DNA of 64,000 nt from Hydractinia symbiolongicarpus (lineage: Eukaryota; Cnidaria; Hydrozoa; Anthoathecata; Hydractiniidae). Both the position numbers and the translations under genes were made by a program. Under the pieces are notes generated by a model. The model did no database searches and had not been told where the DNA came from. It saw only the letters and a program-made list of their open reading frames with translations. The first letter of the stretch is position 1. Every line of letters starts with the position of its first letter. The stretch is taken from positions 20,641,650-20,705,649 of the forward strand of contig NC_079887.1 in the NCBI RefSeq assembly GCF_029227915.1, given 5' to 3'. Below, in pieces: positions 51,701 through 63,695 of the stretch.

Positions 51701-54700
51701 AAGCAGGAAAAATTGAAAACTGCAAAAGTGGCTAACCCTTAAAACATGTATCAAAGCTCTTTTGAAAATATTCACAATTCTAAGAGTAACTTGCTGATGT
51801 TATTGGCGTAGTTAAAAAAATCATACCTATCGCCACATTGAGCATTGAAATAACCAGTATAATTCTGAAGAAGAACATGGCGCCATTGTTGCGATACTGA
51901 TGACGTATGAACATCAGCAAACTAATGTTACTGATAGCAGATACAATTATGATGAGAGAGCCAACAGCCACCAGAATGTACGTGAGATAGTCTGGTATCT
52001 CTGTATGCAACTCACAGTGCGTCATGTTTGTTGTTGTCGTGTTTTCTCCAGATAGTTTTTCTTGGTTTACCTCCGCAATTTTGTGCATTATCTAAAAATA
52101 ATAAGAAATATCTATTTCTATTTTTTTTCATCTGTACCTGAATGTTTATTACTTCTATACAAGTAATATTTATTTATTATCGTCTATTAAGGCCTCCCCA
52201 CATGTTAGCCCGCAAACGCCATTTAACGAAGGTTCTTTCTGTAATCATCTTCCAACAAACAGTACATCAGTTTGTAATCACTAAATTGTTTAGTGTAAAC
52301 TTTTATTATCAGGGGAGGATTAAGCGAGGTAACAAATTAATAGCCTCGTTTATCCCAGACGTTCTGATAAGCATTCACACTACACATTTGTGATGATTAC
52401 AATTTTATTAGAGAAACACACTCCAAAGGCTATCCATATTTTGTACCCAAATAACCTTCCACGTTGGCTGGCTGTTATTAAATATACTGTTTCGAATACT
52501 TCAATATTTTATGAGTAAGCAGGTGCCAGTGTTTATAAAAATTTGAGCCTTGTGTTTTTGTGTGTTTGTGTCACAGAAAAAACGTTAATGCAATACAAAA
52601 ACTTTCTTTCCATCTCATTAATGTATGTAAAATTTTGATTAGAAAAATAAAGTGAAAAATACAGTTTTTGTGTTGATAATAAAGCTTTTTTGGATGAAAT
52701 AGAAATAAAGATTTCCAAACAAAATAGCAATTTCTTAACTTTTTTTTATTTCGTTCTGATGAAATAAATTTAATTATGTAACAGGAAAAATGTTGACAGT
52801 AAGAAACTACAAACAACATATCCTACCTTTATCAATAGAAATCATTTGAGTAGTTTCGATAGTAAGTAAGGACCACACCATTCCCTCTAAATTTATTGTA
52901 AAAGAAAAAGGAATCGCTTGATAGGAAACTATTTAATATTTATGTAAAACACGTTTACTCAATTTCTCTTGCAATGTCCTCTTCCTCCCTCTCTCCATCA
53001 TATCGCTGATTTAACTAATATTTTAAGAACACCACGAAGTAGAAAAAAATAAATAAATATAAAAAAAATTATTAAAATCACAATGGATTATAGTTTAGGA
53101 GGCTAAGTTGCAAGAGTTAAAATGTACTAGTGATGACATTTTTACTAAATTTACAACACTGCTACTTATAAGAGACAGCCCATCCCGTTCCCTGAATAAG
53201 CATCTTTGTTAATAAAAAAACATCAAAAAACATCACTCGCCTTATTTGATAAAGTACCGAGTGGATAGTAATTCAGTAGTTCGTAAATATATTCGCAAAG
53301 ATACGTTTATCCAATTTTTCTTTCAGTGCACTCTCTGTTACTTCTTTTATCACATCGATTTTAATTATATTTTGAAAACACCATGAAGATATTTTGTTGC
53401 TTTTCACTGAAAATAAAGTTCGTATAAAATTATCTTATGAATGCAATGTATTTCCAAAGTCATCAGACAATAATAAGAATCACAGAGCTGCAATAAATTC
53501 CAAACTCTTTTTTTCTTCTATTTCTTCAAAAACAAACTTCTTATTTCATGTCGTGGGAATTTAAAGTAATCCAAATGTGATTTCACGGCCTCGATTCTAT
53601 GTTATTGCACACCTAATTAAGAACGTACAATTAAACGGGTTTTTACAATATTCATGTGTAGCTGCAGGTGGAATATTTTAACATCACAGCTTTCATTTAT
53701 TTTTATTATACTCTGTTCAAAAATACTTCCGCAATGTTAGATGATTGTGATTCATTTACCACCCTGGTCATTTTTAGGCGCTTTCCCCATTTTACAAAAT
53801 TTTCCATTCGTTTCTTACTTTTAGTACATCTTTAAGAACTCGTTAAATTATAAATAAATGTGAGATACATGAATTGAGAAACGCATTAAAGAGGTTTTCA
53901 GTAAAAATACTGGAAAGGTAAATAACCTATATTCAATTAAATGAAAAACGTTAAAATATAAGTCACATTTTATAAAAAAAAATTAAGTCACGTTTTAAAA
54001 AAACATTACAGAACTGGAGAACGAAAAAACTGCGAGAAAGCATCGATCTTGCCAAATAAGATACTGTCTTCTGTCCTCGTCTGCATTAATCGACAAGTTA
54101 ATTATCTCCTTTGCAACCATTCTGTAAAGTAATAACTGATCAACTAACTGGTTGTTAAAGTTTGCGAGAAACTCTTTCTTTTCGTTCTTCGCATCATAGT
54201 TCGGTGCCTCCAGGACTTAATGAAAATGCAGTAATGAACAAAAACTTCTCGGATTTTTACTTTGCAGAAGTTTTAAAATCGCCTCCATGTCACAGAAACT
54301 GAGATAATGGATGCTTACAAAAAATGTCTATTTCCATGCTGTGGACATGAACCTACGACAAGCTTTATTACATAAAAGATGTTTTTTTATTATTTGAAAC
54401 GTTGCTCTGGCTATTAATCACATCAAGGTGGGTTGATGTATAAAGATGTAAACTTTTTCCAGTTTAATTAAAAAGCAATGAAAAAGTTGTAATCCTATAA
54501 TTCTATCAAAATGTACCAATACATACAAAATTATACCATCAGTTTGTTAAACATATATTCATTCTCTTTGCTATTTCTGTTCAGGTAACCTTACTATTTA
54601 TATTGATAGGATTAGAGATATGAAAAATTTAAAGTTGTATGGCTGATGATTAATATTAATATGTTATTTCTTCACTATTAGTTTTTGTATTCGCAAATAT

Positions 54701-57700
54701 TTTTATTCTTCAGACGAAAATAAAAATTTAATTAGAATTCTCTTTTTGCATTGTTTCCTAAGATACTACTGACATTCGTAGAGAATCTTTAAAATCTCTA
54801 TTTTCCTCTTACAATTTTATTGCATAATATTTCAATTCTTTTTTGCTAAGTCACGGCAGTGTCACTAGGGCAACAGAAAAGTTTATATATGTTAATAATA
54901 TTTTATATTTGTTATGAATATGTTGTATGTTCCCAAGTATAATGGGTCCGTCATTCTGCGAGACAGTGTAAAAACAACGTACGTAACATTTCGATTTTTT
55001 TTTTCAGGGCGGATATCTACCAGTTAAAAGTCTTACTGAACTTCCAACATGTCCCGTGTGTTTAGAACGAATGGTAATCCCTGTGTTTCGCAATTCACGC
55101 GGTTGTTATAAGTTCTGATTGGTTGTTCTAATTTTTATGGAGTTTTGGTTGGCTGTTTCAGTTTTGTGACAAAAGGACAGGCGTGAATGTTATGATCACT
55201 GTTTTTTTTTCTTCAGGATGAATCCGTTGCAGGTATTCTGACTGTTCTTTGCAACCATTCTTTCCATAATGAGTGTTTGATGAAATGGCAAGATTCATGG
55301 TACGTTTTTACTCTCTACGATACCATATAAATATCCAAGTTTTACATAGGTTGTGCAACCCTAGAAACGCGACTATAGGCAAAAGTTACTTCGTTTTTAT
55401 AAGAATGTTAAAGTATACGAGGGAGCATTAAATTCCCACTCTCTGGTCTAAAAGCACATGTAATTGTAAACATTGCATTGTCCGGTGTGTCGATATTTTT
55501 ACTTGTCCGGTGAATCAGTAGTTTTGTCCTGTTTGTCGGAATTTTTTGTTGTCCTGTATGTCGGTATTTTTAGTTGTCCGGTGTGTCCATATTTTTAGTT
55601 GTCCCGTGTGTCGATATTGCCAAACGCCAGAACCATCTTCAGAACAAAGTTGTTTTGAATGCGATTCGAAAGAAGTAAGAGATAACTTTTTAATATCTTC
55701 GTATTTTTATTTTATTTGTTGAGACATGCTATCTTATTATATGTAGCTATACATAAGTTTTCTTGGAGGATTGGTACCTTAGTTATATTCGACTATCTTG
55801 CAACTTACCGCTGCGTAAAATACAGTCTTTAACCACTCTAGTAACATGTGATTTTGGCGATATAATTGGTTTTCGAATCGAATGGTTGGCGGTTCAAACC
55901 CAACACTACCCGCTAATTAGCTTTGATATGATGACAAAAATCTTGTTCTCAGATGTATGTGCATTGAAAAATAAATGTCAAAGCTTTAGACAGCTTGTTT
56001 TAAGCGACACTATTAGTAGTGAAGTCAAAACATATGTTTGTCGTCGTTGAAATATTCAACGTGTTCACATGCTTTCTTAAGAGTTTATGGATCTGTTTGA
56101 TTTGTGGTTATGTTGGATGTGGAAGATATCAAGAACAACATGCCTACCAGTATGTTTACTTATGTATTAAAATATCTATCTTGCTTTCAATGTTTCAAAA
56201 AGCCCCGCGAAAGTCTGTTTAATTCGAAATTTTAATCTATTTTAACTGTTCTTTTTGAAAGTCGTCACGAAATAACATGAGTTGAATCCTGAAGAAAACC
56301 CGCTTTTTGATTAGCAAGGTAGTCTTATTAAAACTGTTTCCTTCCGTACTCCCTACTCAATAAATACGAGATACTTAGAAATATGTTAGCCACGTACTTC
56401 TTTTGTTATAGACACTACCAAAAAACTGCTCATACGTTCAGCATGCAGCTTGGTAACCAACGTGTATGGGATTATGCGGGAGGTGAAAAATGTTTTATAA
56501 TTTATCATCTTTCAATCATGATTATTACTTTTCATTTCTTTGCTATCAAACCTTGACGTAGAATTATAATTTTTAGCACATTAATCTTTAGACAACTATG
56601 TTCACCGCCTTATACAAAGTAAAGGAGATGGCAAGTTGGTAGCTCTTAACCAAGAAGAAAATGTGAGTATAATGTATGCTTGTAGCCTGTGGTAATGTCT
56701 TCGCTTTCAGTGCAAGTGTTAATCAGCCCTTTCTCTTTAATGTTCAGCATGAGAGATATCTTAGGCTGTTGTCTAGTTAAGCTGTTGTTCTTGGCGATAT
56801 GACTTGTGACAAAATTATTTGTTATTTTCAGATAGATTATGGAAAGATGGATTCGTTAACATTAGAGGTAAATTGGCGCATACGTGTTTCGAATCGCACT
56901 AATGACACGGTTGCTTGTATATATGCCGTCCGTTATCACAAGATTCAAAATGTAATTACACAGCCTGGAGAAATTGCAGGCTGTTTCAGAACCATTTTCT
57001 TTACTATTTATCGGTACTAGTCGTCAGCCTGTGTAAAAATTTACCCGTCGTTACTCGCGGCTACCATCATGCTCACAACCATGCAACAAGCATTGCAGTA
57101 TATTACTTTTACTACAACACATACTGAATGTGTAGTCATTAATGAAATTCGCCATTTATTCCTGAAGAAAGAACTGAAAATTAAGTGGCTAAAGTGACAC
57201 ATTTTATTTCCTACTTTCGTGTAACATTTTTATCAATGTCTGAGTGGTTAACTCAACGATGGTATAAGACATACTTTCTTTTTAATTACAGTATACCTAT
57301 CTACTCACGAATCAGTTGGAATCACAAAGATTATATTTTGAAGAAAAGATTGGTTTTATGGAAAAAGACGCATACGACAAGGTACCATATGTAAAAAGAT
57401 GATTTCTCTCCCAAACAGGACACAGAAATAATAATGTTGTCGGAGCCCTTAACACAGTTGTAAAATGTAAAAAATGATTGTTAAAAAGCGCTTTTCCCTT
57501 AAGAAGTGTTATAAATGCGCCGGAGAAGTGTCAATCTCATCTTATCATTCATCTTGTCCTGCTTGTTAGGGCACCCCATAAAAATTGGACTACCCTAAAA
57601 AGGAAAATAGTTAAGTATGAAAAAATTCAAAGTTGTTACATCGTTTTTTGTGATCTAGATCTCTATGATGGAAGCTAGTTTGCACGACGCCGTGCAATCA

Positions 57701-60700
57701 AATCGAGAATTAGAAAGAAAATATATGGAGTGCAAAAAGGATAAAAAGGCTGTTGAAAAAAAGTATGAAAATGTTGTAGCAAAAGCAACAAAAATTACTA
57801 AAGAACTCCGTGATGAGAGACAAATGAACACATGTTTGAGAGAGAATCAGGTGTGTGATTTGAGTATCCTGTACTTAGTTTTCAAAAAGTCTGTCTCCAT
57901 TAGTCGAAGTTTATTAAAAAATTTGATTATACTGTTACAAAACTTAATTTCACTAAAACTTATTTTTTCACTTATTTTCTCTAAAAATTTTTTAAAAAGC
58001 ATCATTCGCGAATATTAATACGCTCGAATTTTGTCGAATTTTTCGGTTGGAAAGAATACAAATGTAGTAATATTTTCTTTTCGTTTTGTTTTTTGTCAAT
58101 AGTTTTATTGGAGTCTTGCGAAATGTATGCTAAATTTCGTATCCATAAGCCATAAGGGAATTAATCTTCGCGAAAATTATTTAGGAACTCGTTATTCGCA
58201 ATATTCTCGAAAATTAATTCCCACCAAGTGTAGATTTTTTCACTTTATAAAAAATAATATACACAAAATTTTTCCTTTTGATTTACCTAGAACTACATAT
58301 AATATATATGAGAATTTAACTACTTTAACATTTTCTATTTCAAATCTCTTACATAAAGCTCTTTAAAAACTGTATAAATTGAGAAACAAAATGTCAACAA
58401 ATCCATTTTTCGCGAAATCGGCAAAAATTTATTCAGCAAATATCTTGTATAAACTATATTAATTAAAAGACGTGTTCGCTTGCGCAAATATAAACACAGT
58501 CTAAAATTGATTTTCAGTCGAGTCCCGCTATCTCGAAGTCTCAGTGGACCGGGCAAAATGTTCGAGATACCGCGATTTTCGAGATAACGAAGTTACACCA
58601 GGAGAAAATTCGACATGTTTCAAATTTCGGTATAACTCGAGAGAGAAAGATGCGAAAAGATTACAACCCAACCTTCGAAAGATTAAAGACTTTCGAAAAT
58701 TCGAAAATTAAATAGAGTTCGAACTTAGAGATAACGACTGTAATTCGTCACTAGGGACCAAATATTCGAGATAGCAGAACAAATTTTATTTAATGAGATT
58801 GTAAATGCTGACGGGACTAAGGTTTTTGTTCGAGATAGCACATGTTCCAGATAACAAGAGTTAAATGTAATATTATTTTGAATATTAAGTACTAAATATT
58901 AAGAGTCATAATAATGAAGTCAAAAATTAATTTTAAAATCAAGCAAAGTATTGTTAGAAATATCATTTTATTGTTTTTTCCATATTTTACCATAGTCCAC
59001 GTGGCAGACGAAAGTTGAGGAGCTGGAAAGAAAGTTATTGGAAGTGGACGAAAAAAGAACGAACGAGATACAAGAGCTTCAATCACAAGTTTTTGATTTG
59101 ATGAAACATTTGGAATTGCAGTCAGCTGTTGGGAATGCTGAGCATGGAGTGAAAGAGGTAGTAAAACTTGTCTTTTAAACCACTTGTTCTCTCTTCTCTC
59201 CTCTCGCATTTTATTCTCCCGTATACTCCAGTCTACCACTCTGTATCTGCAATTTCTCTCTATCAACTTAATTTCTTTGTTTAATTAAAGACAATTATAT
59301 CACAACCAGATCTTGGTATTAGTTACGGGAAATAGCAAAACACGGTTGCTTTGTTTTAAGGTGATTAGATTGTATGTACAGGGCACTTTGATTGCACTCA
59401 CGTGCGTTGCATTGTGCACATAAAATTTGGTATTTAGTACAGAAATACCACCAGCGAACGTTAACAAAAAGAAGACAAATTCGACGTTGTTTGATGTTGT
59501 TCTTAAATAGGGAGCTTAGCTATTCTATAGTTACATTTAGGATTAAGATAGCATTTATTAGCGTTAAGTAAACTGAGTCAAGTTTATATATCCCACTCCT
59601 TTTTTATAACTAGCTAGAGTAATGATGAATGGACAAGGCTGACTATTTAACTGGATCACAAGTAAAAACCTCAGAGGGAAATTGTATCACTGTTTCTCGC
59701 CTTGTAACCACACATGTTTGAAAACACCTTTGCTAAATTTTATTGCTTATCATGCTACTCCATCGTCAAATTTGATATGTGCAAAATGGTTACACATAAC
59801 CTTCTTTTTAACCGGGGTGAAACGAAGTATGGAGGAGTTCTTTATAACACGACTTTCATCGGAAAGATTTTCACGATTAATACTTCCGCAATATCTATAT
59901 GCACCAACTTTTTCGTTTTCTTACATAGAAAGTTTGTAGTGAATAAACTTTTGTAAACTCAATTAGGGGTAAAAACATTGAACGGCTTACCACTGCGCTA
60001 CATCATCAAGATTTATAATATTATTGTGAAAATTGTCAAAATAAACCCAAACAAATTAGTCTCAGTGCAGCGGTATGAAAAACTGTTTTTGGTAGAGTTA
60101 GAAAAACGTCCTAAAGCTTCAGTAAAAATTAAAATAATCATTTGAAACTTGTATGATATGTTTTTGGACCAGTTTGATGAAATTAAGCTAAATTTTTTTG
60201 TCATAATTCCTGAGTTTCTAAGTTTAGCCATTTTCGGAGACCCTGTTAAACTTGACAGCGTATCTATTTTGGTAACGTTACGTGTTCAGAACGCATTAAA
60301 AACAATTCGCATGATTGAAATAAGTCAGATAAAACGTGTCCTAGGTTTTGAACCAAATGGTTATCCAGAAATTAGAATTGGTTTTTAAATCACAGTGGCA
60401 TGTATTCAATCTAACGGGCTGTTCATGTAAAGTGAGCTTGGTCAGTTAGGCGAGCTGAAGAAGGTCAAGAGAGCTACAACAACAACAGTACCCTATTATT
60501 GAAAAACTTCATAAGTGAATATTTCTGCTTACAAGCAATTTTTATTTTTATTTTATAACAGAACTAGTTCTTCCAACTACAACAACAATTCAACAACAAA
60601 ACCCTATTATTGCGATAATTTTTTTGTTTAGAACACAAATATCTTTTTTTATTTTATAAAAGAAACCTGAAAATATGTAGAAATTTATCTATGAAAAATA

Positions 60701-61554
60701 CGTTGCAACACACAAAAAGTCTTCACTGTTTACTGTTATGAGAAGATTTTAAAATACTCGAAGTTCATATAGCTAGCTATTATTCTTAAAATGACAGAAT
60801 CATCTGAAAAATTATGCTAGACAGCTACATAAACAATGTTCATTATATAGTTATAGCTAAAACAAATATGCCTCTGGAGTGCTGGCAGGGTAGTAGATGT
60901 TATTAAGATGTGACCATCCCTCATCATCAGACTCTGTAATTCTCATTGTGTAGTGCTTGTAAAACCAATTTAAAATTGTTCAAAACTTTTCTCTTCTTTC
61001 CCTTGCGCTACTCATTTCAATTCTTCGCATTGTCTTCAGTTCCAAGTCATGATTTCTTAGCTTCCAACCGTGAAGTTCAGTTGTGTCGCTTTCACAAGTT
61101 TCAACGTTTGCCAATACTATGAACAACGTCGCGGAGCCCTGGGTAATTTAAAAAAAATGTGGTTCTGCCTTATGATTTTCAGTTTTTTGTTGCTGATATC
61201 AGCATATTTCTTAAGTGCTACTCTCGTACGTATAGAAAATAATTGTCTTTAATTTTTTTCAATTTCTGCAACTTATTTTTTCTTGCTTTCTTATCTCGAA
61301 CTTCGATCACTATCTAAGGTCTCTTCCTATCGCAAACAGTTTTACCTATCAAAAAATAATTCCTGCGTCACTCGCGAGTTTGAGAAATAAGAGAGTTTAC
61401 TGTATTCATCTATTCTTTGTTAATTATTTACTTGTTATATATTTATTTAACATTCATTTGTTAGGACATACAAGGCGGTCAAGTTTTCCTTGATCAAGCG
61501 GAGGCATCGCCATCTAAAAGTGGAACAAAATCGAGAAAAACACGAAAAAGATAG
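45755..61554 (+). CDS. BRAP: BRCA1-associated protein orthologue (BRAP2/IMP E3 ubiquitin ligase), 18 exons
   Basis: Exons: 45755-45833, 46949-47119, 47610-47790, 48366-48476, 48587-48665, 49118-49180, 49260-49310, 55008-55073, 55217-55299, 55599-55674, 56082-56149, 56412-56482, 56592-56662, 56832-56867, 57292-57381, 57659-57850, 58996-59157, 61465-61554. All are GT-AG and in frame; 1740 nt, 579 aa, near the vertebrate length. The protein opens [10 protein letters not shown], then has a BRAP2 RRM-like region ([19 protein letters not shown] onward), and a RING with C260-x2-C263, C279-x-H281, H284-x2-C287 and C296-x2-C299. A UBP zinc finger starts near C313 ([32 protein letters not shown]), followed by a coiled coil over roughly residues 400-550 and a basic tail (KSRKTRKR). 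The family binds nuclear localisation signals in the cytoplasm and tunes Ras-MAPK signalling. Start: the ATG before RVSL, matching the family N-terminus. Confidence 0.95.
49311..55007. other. Intron 7 of BRAP, hosting a nested GPCR gene
   Basis: This 5.7-kb intron is the largest in BRAP (donor GTAGGA, acceptor TTTTTTCAG). It contains a complete two-exon receptor gene on the opposite strand (50909-52088). A Lys/Glu-rich frame on the minus strand at 49747-49983 may be a fragment of an old coding element but has no recognised domain. About 52850-53400 contains two diverged tandem copies of a roughly 340-bp segment. From 53400 to 55007 I see only AT-rich sequence. Confidence 0.6.
50909..52088 (-). 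CDS. Divergent seven-transmembrane GPCR nested in BRAP intron 7, two exons
   Basis: Exons 51827-52088 and 51594-50909 (minus strand) join at a GTATGA donor and TTTTAG acceptor in phase 1: 948 nt, 315 aa. The N-terminus has glycosylation sites at N16 and N21. Seven hydrophobic segments are visible: TM1 about 35-60 with N54, TM6 about 245-262 with IIWLPYG (a CWxP-like W253-x-P255), and TM7 about 276-295 with LPAAYY in place of NPxxY. The TM3 end reads SAIYHCITC, so no D-R-Y is present, which is unusual for class A. The family is therefore a divergent rhodopsin-like receptor, ligand unknown. Signal sequence: none; TM1 serves as anchor. If expressed, it would be transcribed antisense to BRAP. Confidence 0.8.
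55478..55598 (+). repeat. About 25-bp tandem repeat duplicating the BRAP exon-10 splice acceptor
   Basis: Five degenerate units start at 55478, 55503, 55524, 55549 and 55574 (unit form TTGTCCGGTGTGTCGATATT plus TTTAG). The real exon 10 begins at 55599 with the same TTGTCCCGTGTGTCGATATT, which encodes the second half of the RING zinc site. Units 4 and 5 end in TTTTTAG, an intact 3' splice site; unit 5 is followed directly by the exon. Confidence 0.88.
58515..58862. mobile_element. Pogo/Tigger-like MITE in BRAP intron 16
   Basis: The left end CAGTCGAGTCCCGCTATCTC matches, imperfectly and inverted, the right end (GATAACAAGAGTTAA). Several CGAGATA(A/G)C motifs lie between. No coding capacity. 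It resembles the element at 26175-27242. Borders are approximate. Confidence 0.55.
59158..61464. other. Intron 17 of BRAP
   Basis: A 2.3-kb intron before the last coding exon. Open frames at 59682-59956 and 60149-60388 are present. The latter ends in a protein-like stretch ([16 protein letters not shown]) but has no splice context and no recognised family. No RNA gene seen. Confidence 0.45.
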
Positions 61555-61837
61555 CACGTCACATATTTGTCATTCATATTACACTCTTTAAATGTAAAGT
61601 TGTGTGCAAAGGTAGTGCAAACGAGCTGAGCTTTACACTTTAAACAAGAGAACAAAAAACAAAAAAAACACGGATACTAGTGAATGAACAATTTAAAGTA
61701 TTTTACATATTTGTAAATAGAAATTTATAAGTTTTACAAGGCTATAAACTTTCGATAGTTTATTTTTTTGGTGTATCGAAAAGTTATTCGCAGCAACTTC
61801 AAAGGAAAAAATGAGCATAACTCACAGACAGAACTAC

Positions 61838-62146
61838 CTTATTCTTACAATTATTGGCGAGCACTAAAGTTGGCGATTTAGATCTAAAGTCGCCAAATTA
61901 AGTGCTCGATAAATTTAATATTTTTTATCCGTCACCAAATTAAATGCTCAATATATTTATTTTTTTTTATCCATCAAAAGAAAAAATTTCTAAGGAACAT
62001 AAAAAATAAACAAAAATCATTTCATTGCTAAATTAAATACACGCCAAATGTAAGATATTTATGCCATCGCCAACTTAAATGCTCGCCGAAAAAATCAATT
62101 CGGTTCATCGCCAAATTAAATGCTCGCCAAAAATTGTACGAATAAG
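61838..62146. mobile_element. 309-bp foldback MITE between convergent BRAP and SLC22A18-like 3' ends
   Basis: The ends are inverted: left CTTATTCTTACAATTATTGG, right (plus strand) CCAAAAATTGTACGAATAAG. The motif GCCAAATTAAATGCTCG and its inverse recur several times inside. No coding frame. It fills most of the 789-bp interval between the two stop codons. Confidence 0.7.
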
Positions 62147-62307
62147 TTATTTTACGATTTGTGTAGTTGCAAAAACGAAATGTTGTGCTCGTAGTCCTTA
62201 AAAAAATTGTATTTATGGATGTCCTTTATGTTCACGAAACGACATGAGTCAAAACTGGGGACAAAGTTAACTCACGGTGTCCTCTATTTTTAATCAAAAC
62301 CAATTAT

Positions 62308-62313
62308 TTTATT
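62308..62313 (-). terminator. Polyadenylation signal AATAAA of the MFS gene
   Basis: TTTATT on the plus strand gives AATAAA on the minus strand 30 nt beyond the stop codon of the transporter gene, a usual position for a short 3' UTR. Confidence 0.5.
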
Positions 62314-62342
62314 AAAAAAAAGTTTATAAAATGTTGTTACAC

Positions 62343-63695
62343 CTATGCTTCAAAATCAATTCGTCCATAAAATATTAAATACACCACAAGACTTAAATTA
62401 ATAACATAACCAAGCAGTCCAAATGAGTAAAAACCAATATGCTGAAACAGAAATCCACCAATGGTGGGTGAGAAGGTACGTATAATGGCATGAGTACACA
62501 TAGTCAGTCCCAAAGCGGAACCAGTTTTGTCTTTAGGTACAATTTTAGTGATGAGGGACGTAATAATGATATGTAAGAGTGAACCACCAATCGTTAATGG
62601 TATCGCCACAACGCAAAATAAAACAATGCTTTGCGAAATTATTAAAAATAACGAGCCAGCTGCCATAAGCATGATGGCAATCAGAATTAAATCCGCATCA
62701 TTCACATAGTGAGTTAACACTCCAACTAAATAGCCCTGCGTAATCATACCGACCACGCCAAGGTAAGACAAAACAATTCCATTGTCTTTTGGTCCCAACA
62801 TGTAGTAATCCATAAGAATTAACGTAAACATTGCCCCAAGAACACTAAACGGAAATCCGGAAATTGTTTTAATTGCAAGTAAATAAATCATGTGTTTTGT
62901 CTTTGCAACAGCTATGATTTCTTTCAAACCGAAAGATGAGGTACCCTGTTTTTGCTCTGATACAGAGTGCATGCTTTTTAGACTGCAGTCTAACGTTGTT
63001 TTACTTCGTGTTTCATCCAGGATTGTTCGGATAGCTTTCGTGTCGCGTGGAATCATAATAAACGCTACAACAGCGCATATGAGGACAACAAATATCGCTA
63101 CTACAATGGCCGGACGAATACCAAACTTATCAGTTATAAATCCACCTATTCCGGATCCGACAATCATGCCCAAGCCATGTGATACTCCTATTTTACCAAT
63201 CATATTCGCACGTTCCTCTTCAAATGTGACGTCAGAGATGATCATGTACGTACTTTGCAACGCATGCGCGGCAATTGTTGAAATTCTTGATATAAACAAC
63301 ATGGGAATATTTGTTGATATTGAAAGTAAACTGTATGAAATAGCGAGTGCAAGAAATGATATGATTAATGTTAAACGTCCACCATATATGTCACCAAGAC
63401 GACCACACAACGGTCCACCGATCAGTTGCAAGATGGCGGTAAGAGAGATGACGTAGCCATATACCTGTGGACTAACATGCAGCTCTTTTGTCAAGTATGG
63501 GAAGGCGGTGTTCTGTATAAAGTAAGCGCATGACTGCACGAATGCTCCAATATGGCACGCTACTAAAATTATAAAAATTCGTTTTTGTAATTCTTTGTCT
63601 TCGTTTAGTAAAATATTTTTCTTGCTCTGTGGTTTTCCTCGTACGATGGAGATTAAAAATGTTCGAATTCTGTTTTTCTTTTCATTTGCCTCCAT
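62343..63695 (-). CDS. SLC22A18: MFS transporter, SLC22A18-like, single exon
   Basis: A 450-residue major facilitator with about 12 hydrophobic segments, a cytosolic N-terminus of about 40 residues and a polar central loop around residues 220-255. Family signs: FPYLTKELHVSPQVYGY in the first loop, LQLIGGPLCGRLGDIYGGR at about 89-107 (MFS motif A, GRLGDIYGGR, in the TM2-TM3 loop), and a second-half relic before PKDNGIVLSYLG. The order of these blocks matches SLC22A18 (ORCTL2/TSSC5), a proton-linked organic-cation type carrier related to bacterial tetracycline exporters. A closer relative within the MFSD9/MFSD10 group cannot be excluded by eye. The gene has no introns in its coding part and converges on BRAP. 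Start: first ATG of the frame. Confidence 0.85.
   Translation of the reverse strand: MEANEKKNRIRTFLISIVRGKPQSKKNILLNEDKELQKRIFIILVACHIGAFVQSCAYFIQNTAFPYLTKELHVSPQVYGYVISLTAILQLIGGPLCGRLGDIYGGRLTLIISFLALAISYSLLSISTNIPMLFISRISTIAAHALQSTYMIISDVTFEEERANMIGKIGVSHGLGMIVGSGIGGFITDKFGIRPAIVVAIFVVLICAVVAFIMIPRDTKAIRTILDETRSKTTLDCSLKSMHSVSEQKQGTSSFGLKEIIAVAKTKHMIYLLAIKTISGFPFSVLGAMFTLILMDYYMLGPKDNGIVLSYLGVVGMITQGYLVGVLTHYVNDADLILIAIMLMAAGSLFLIISQSIVLFCVVAIPLTIGGSLLHIIITSLITKIVPKDKTGSALGLTMCTHAIIRTFSPTIGGFLFQHIGFYSFGLLGYVINLSLVVYLIFYGRIDFEA

Noticed and set aside
55763-56050. tRNA or SINE near 55830-55915 because of GGTTCAAACCC (B-box-like)
   Set aside because: No matching A box or cloverleaf could be folded around it; it is intronic sequence of BRAP.
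60149-60388. 79-residue frame in BRAP intron 17 as an extra exon
   Set aside because: Exons 17 and 18 join in phase without it, it has no splice borders, and BRAP relatives have no such segment as far as I know.
62890-63456. 188-residue plus-strand frame
   Set aside because: It is the antisense shadow of the MFS transporter coding exon.
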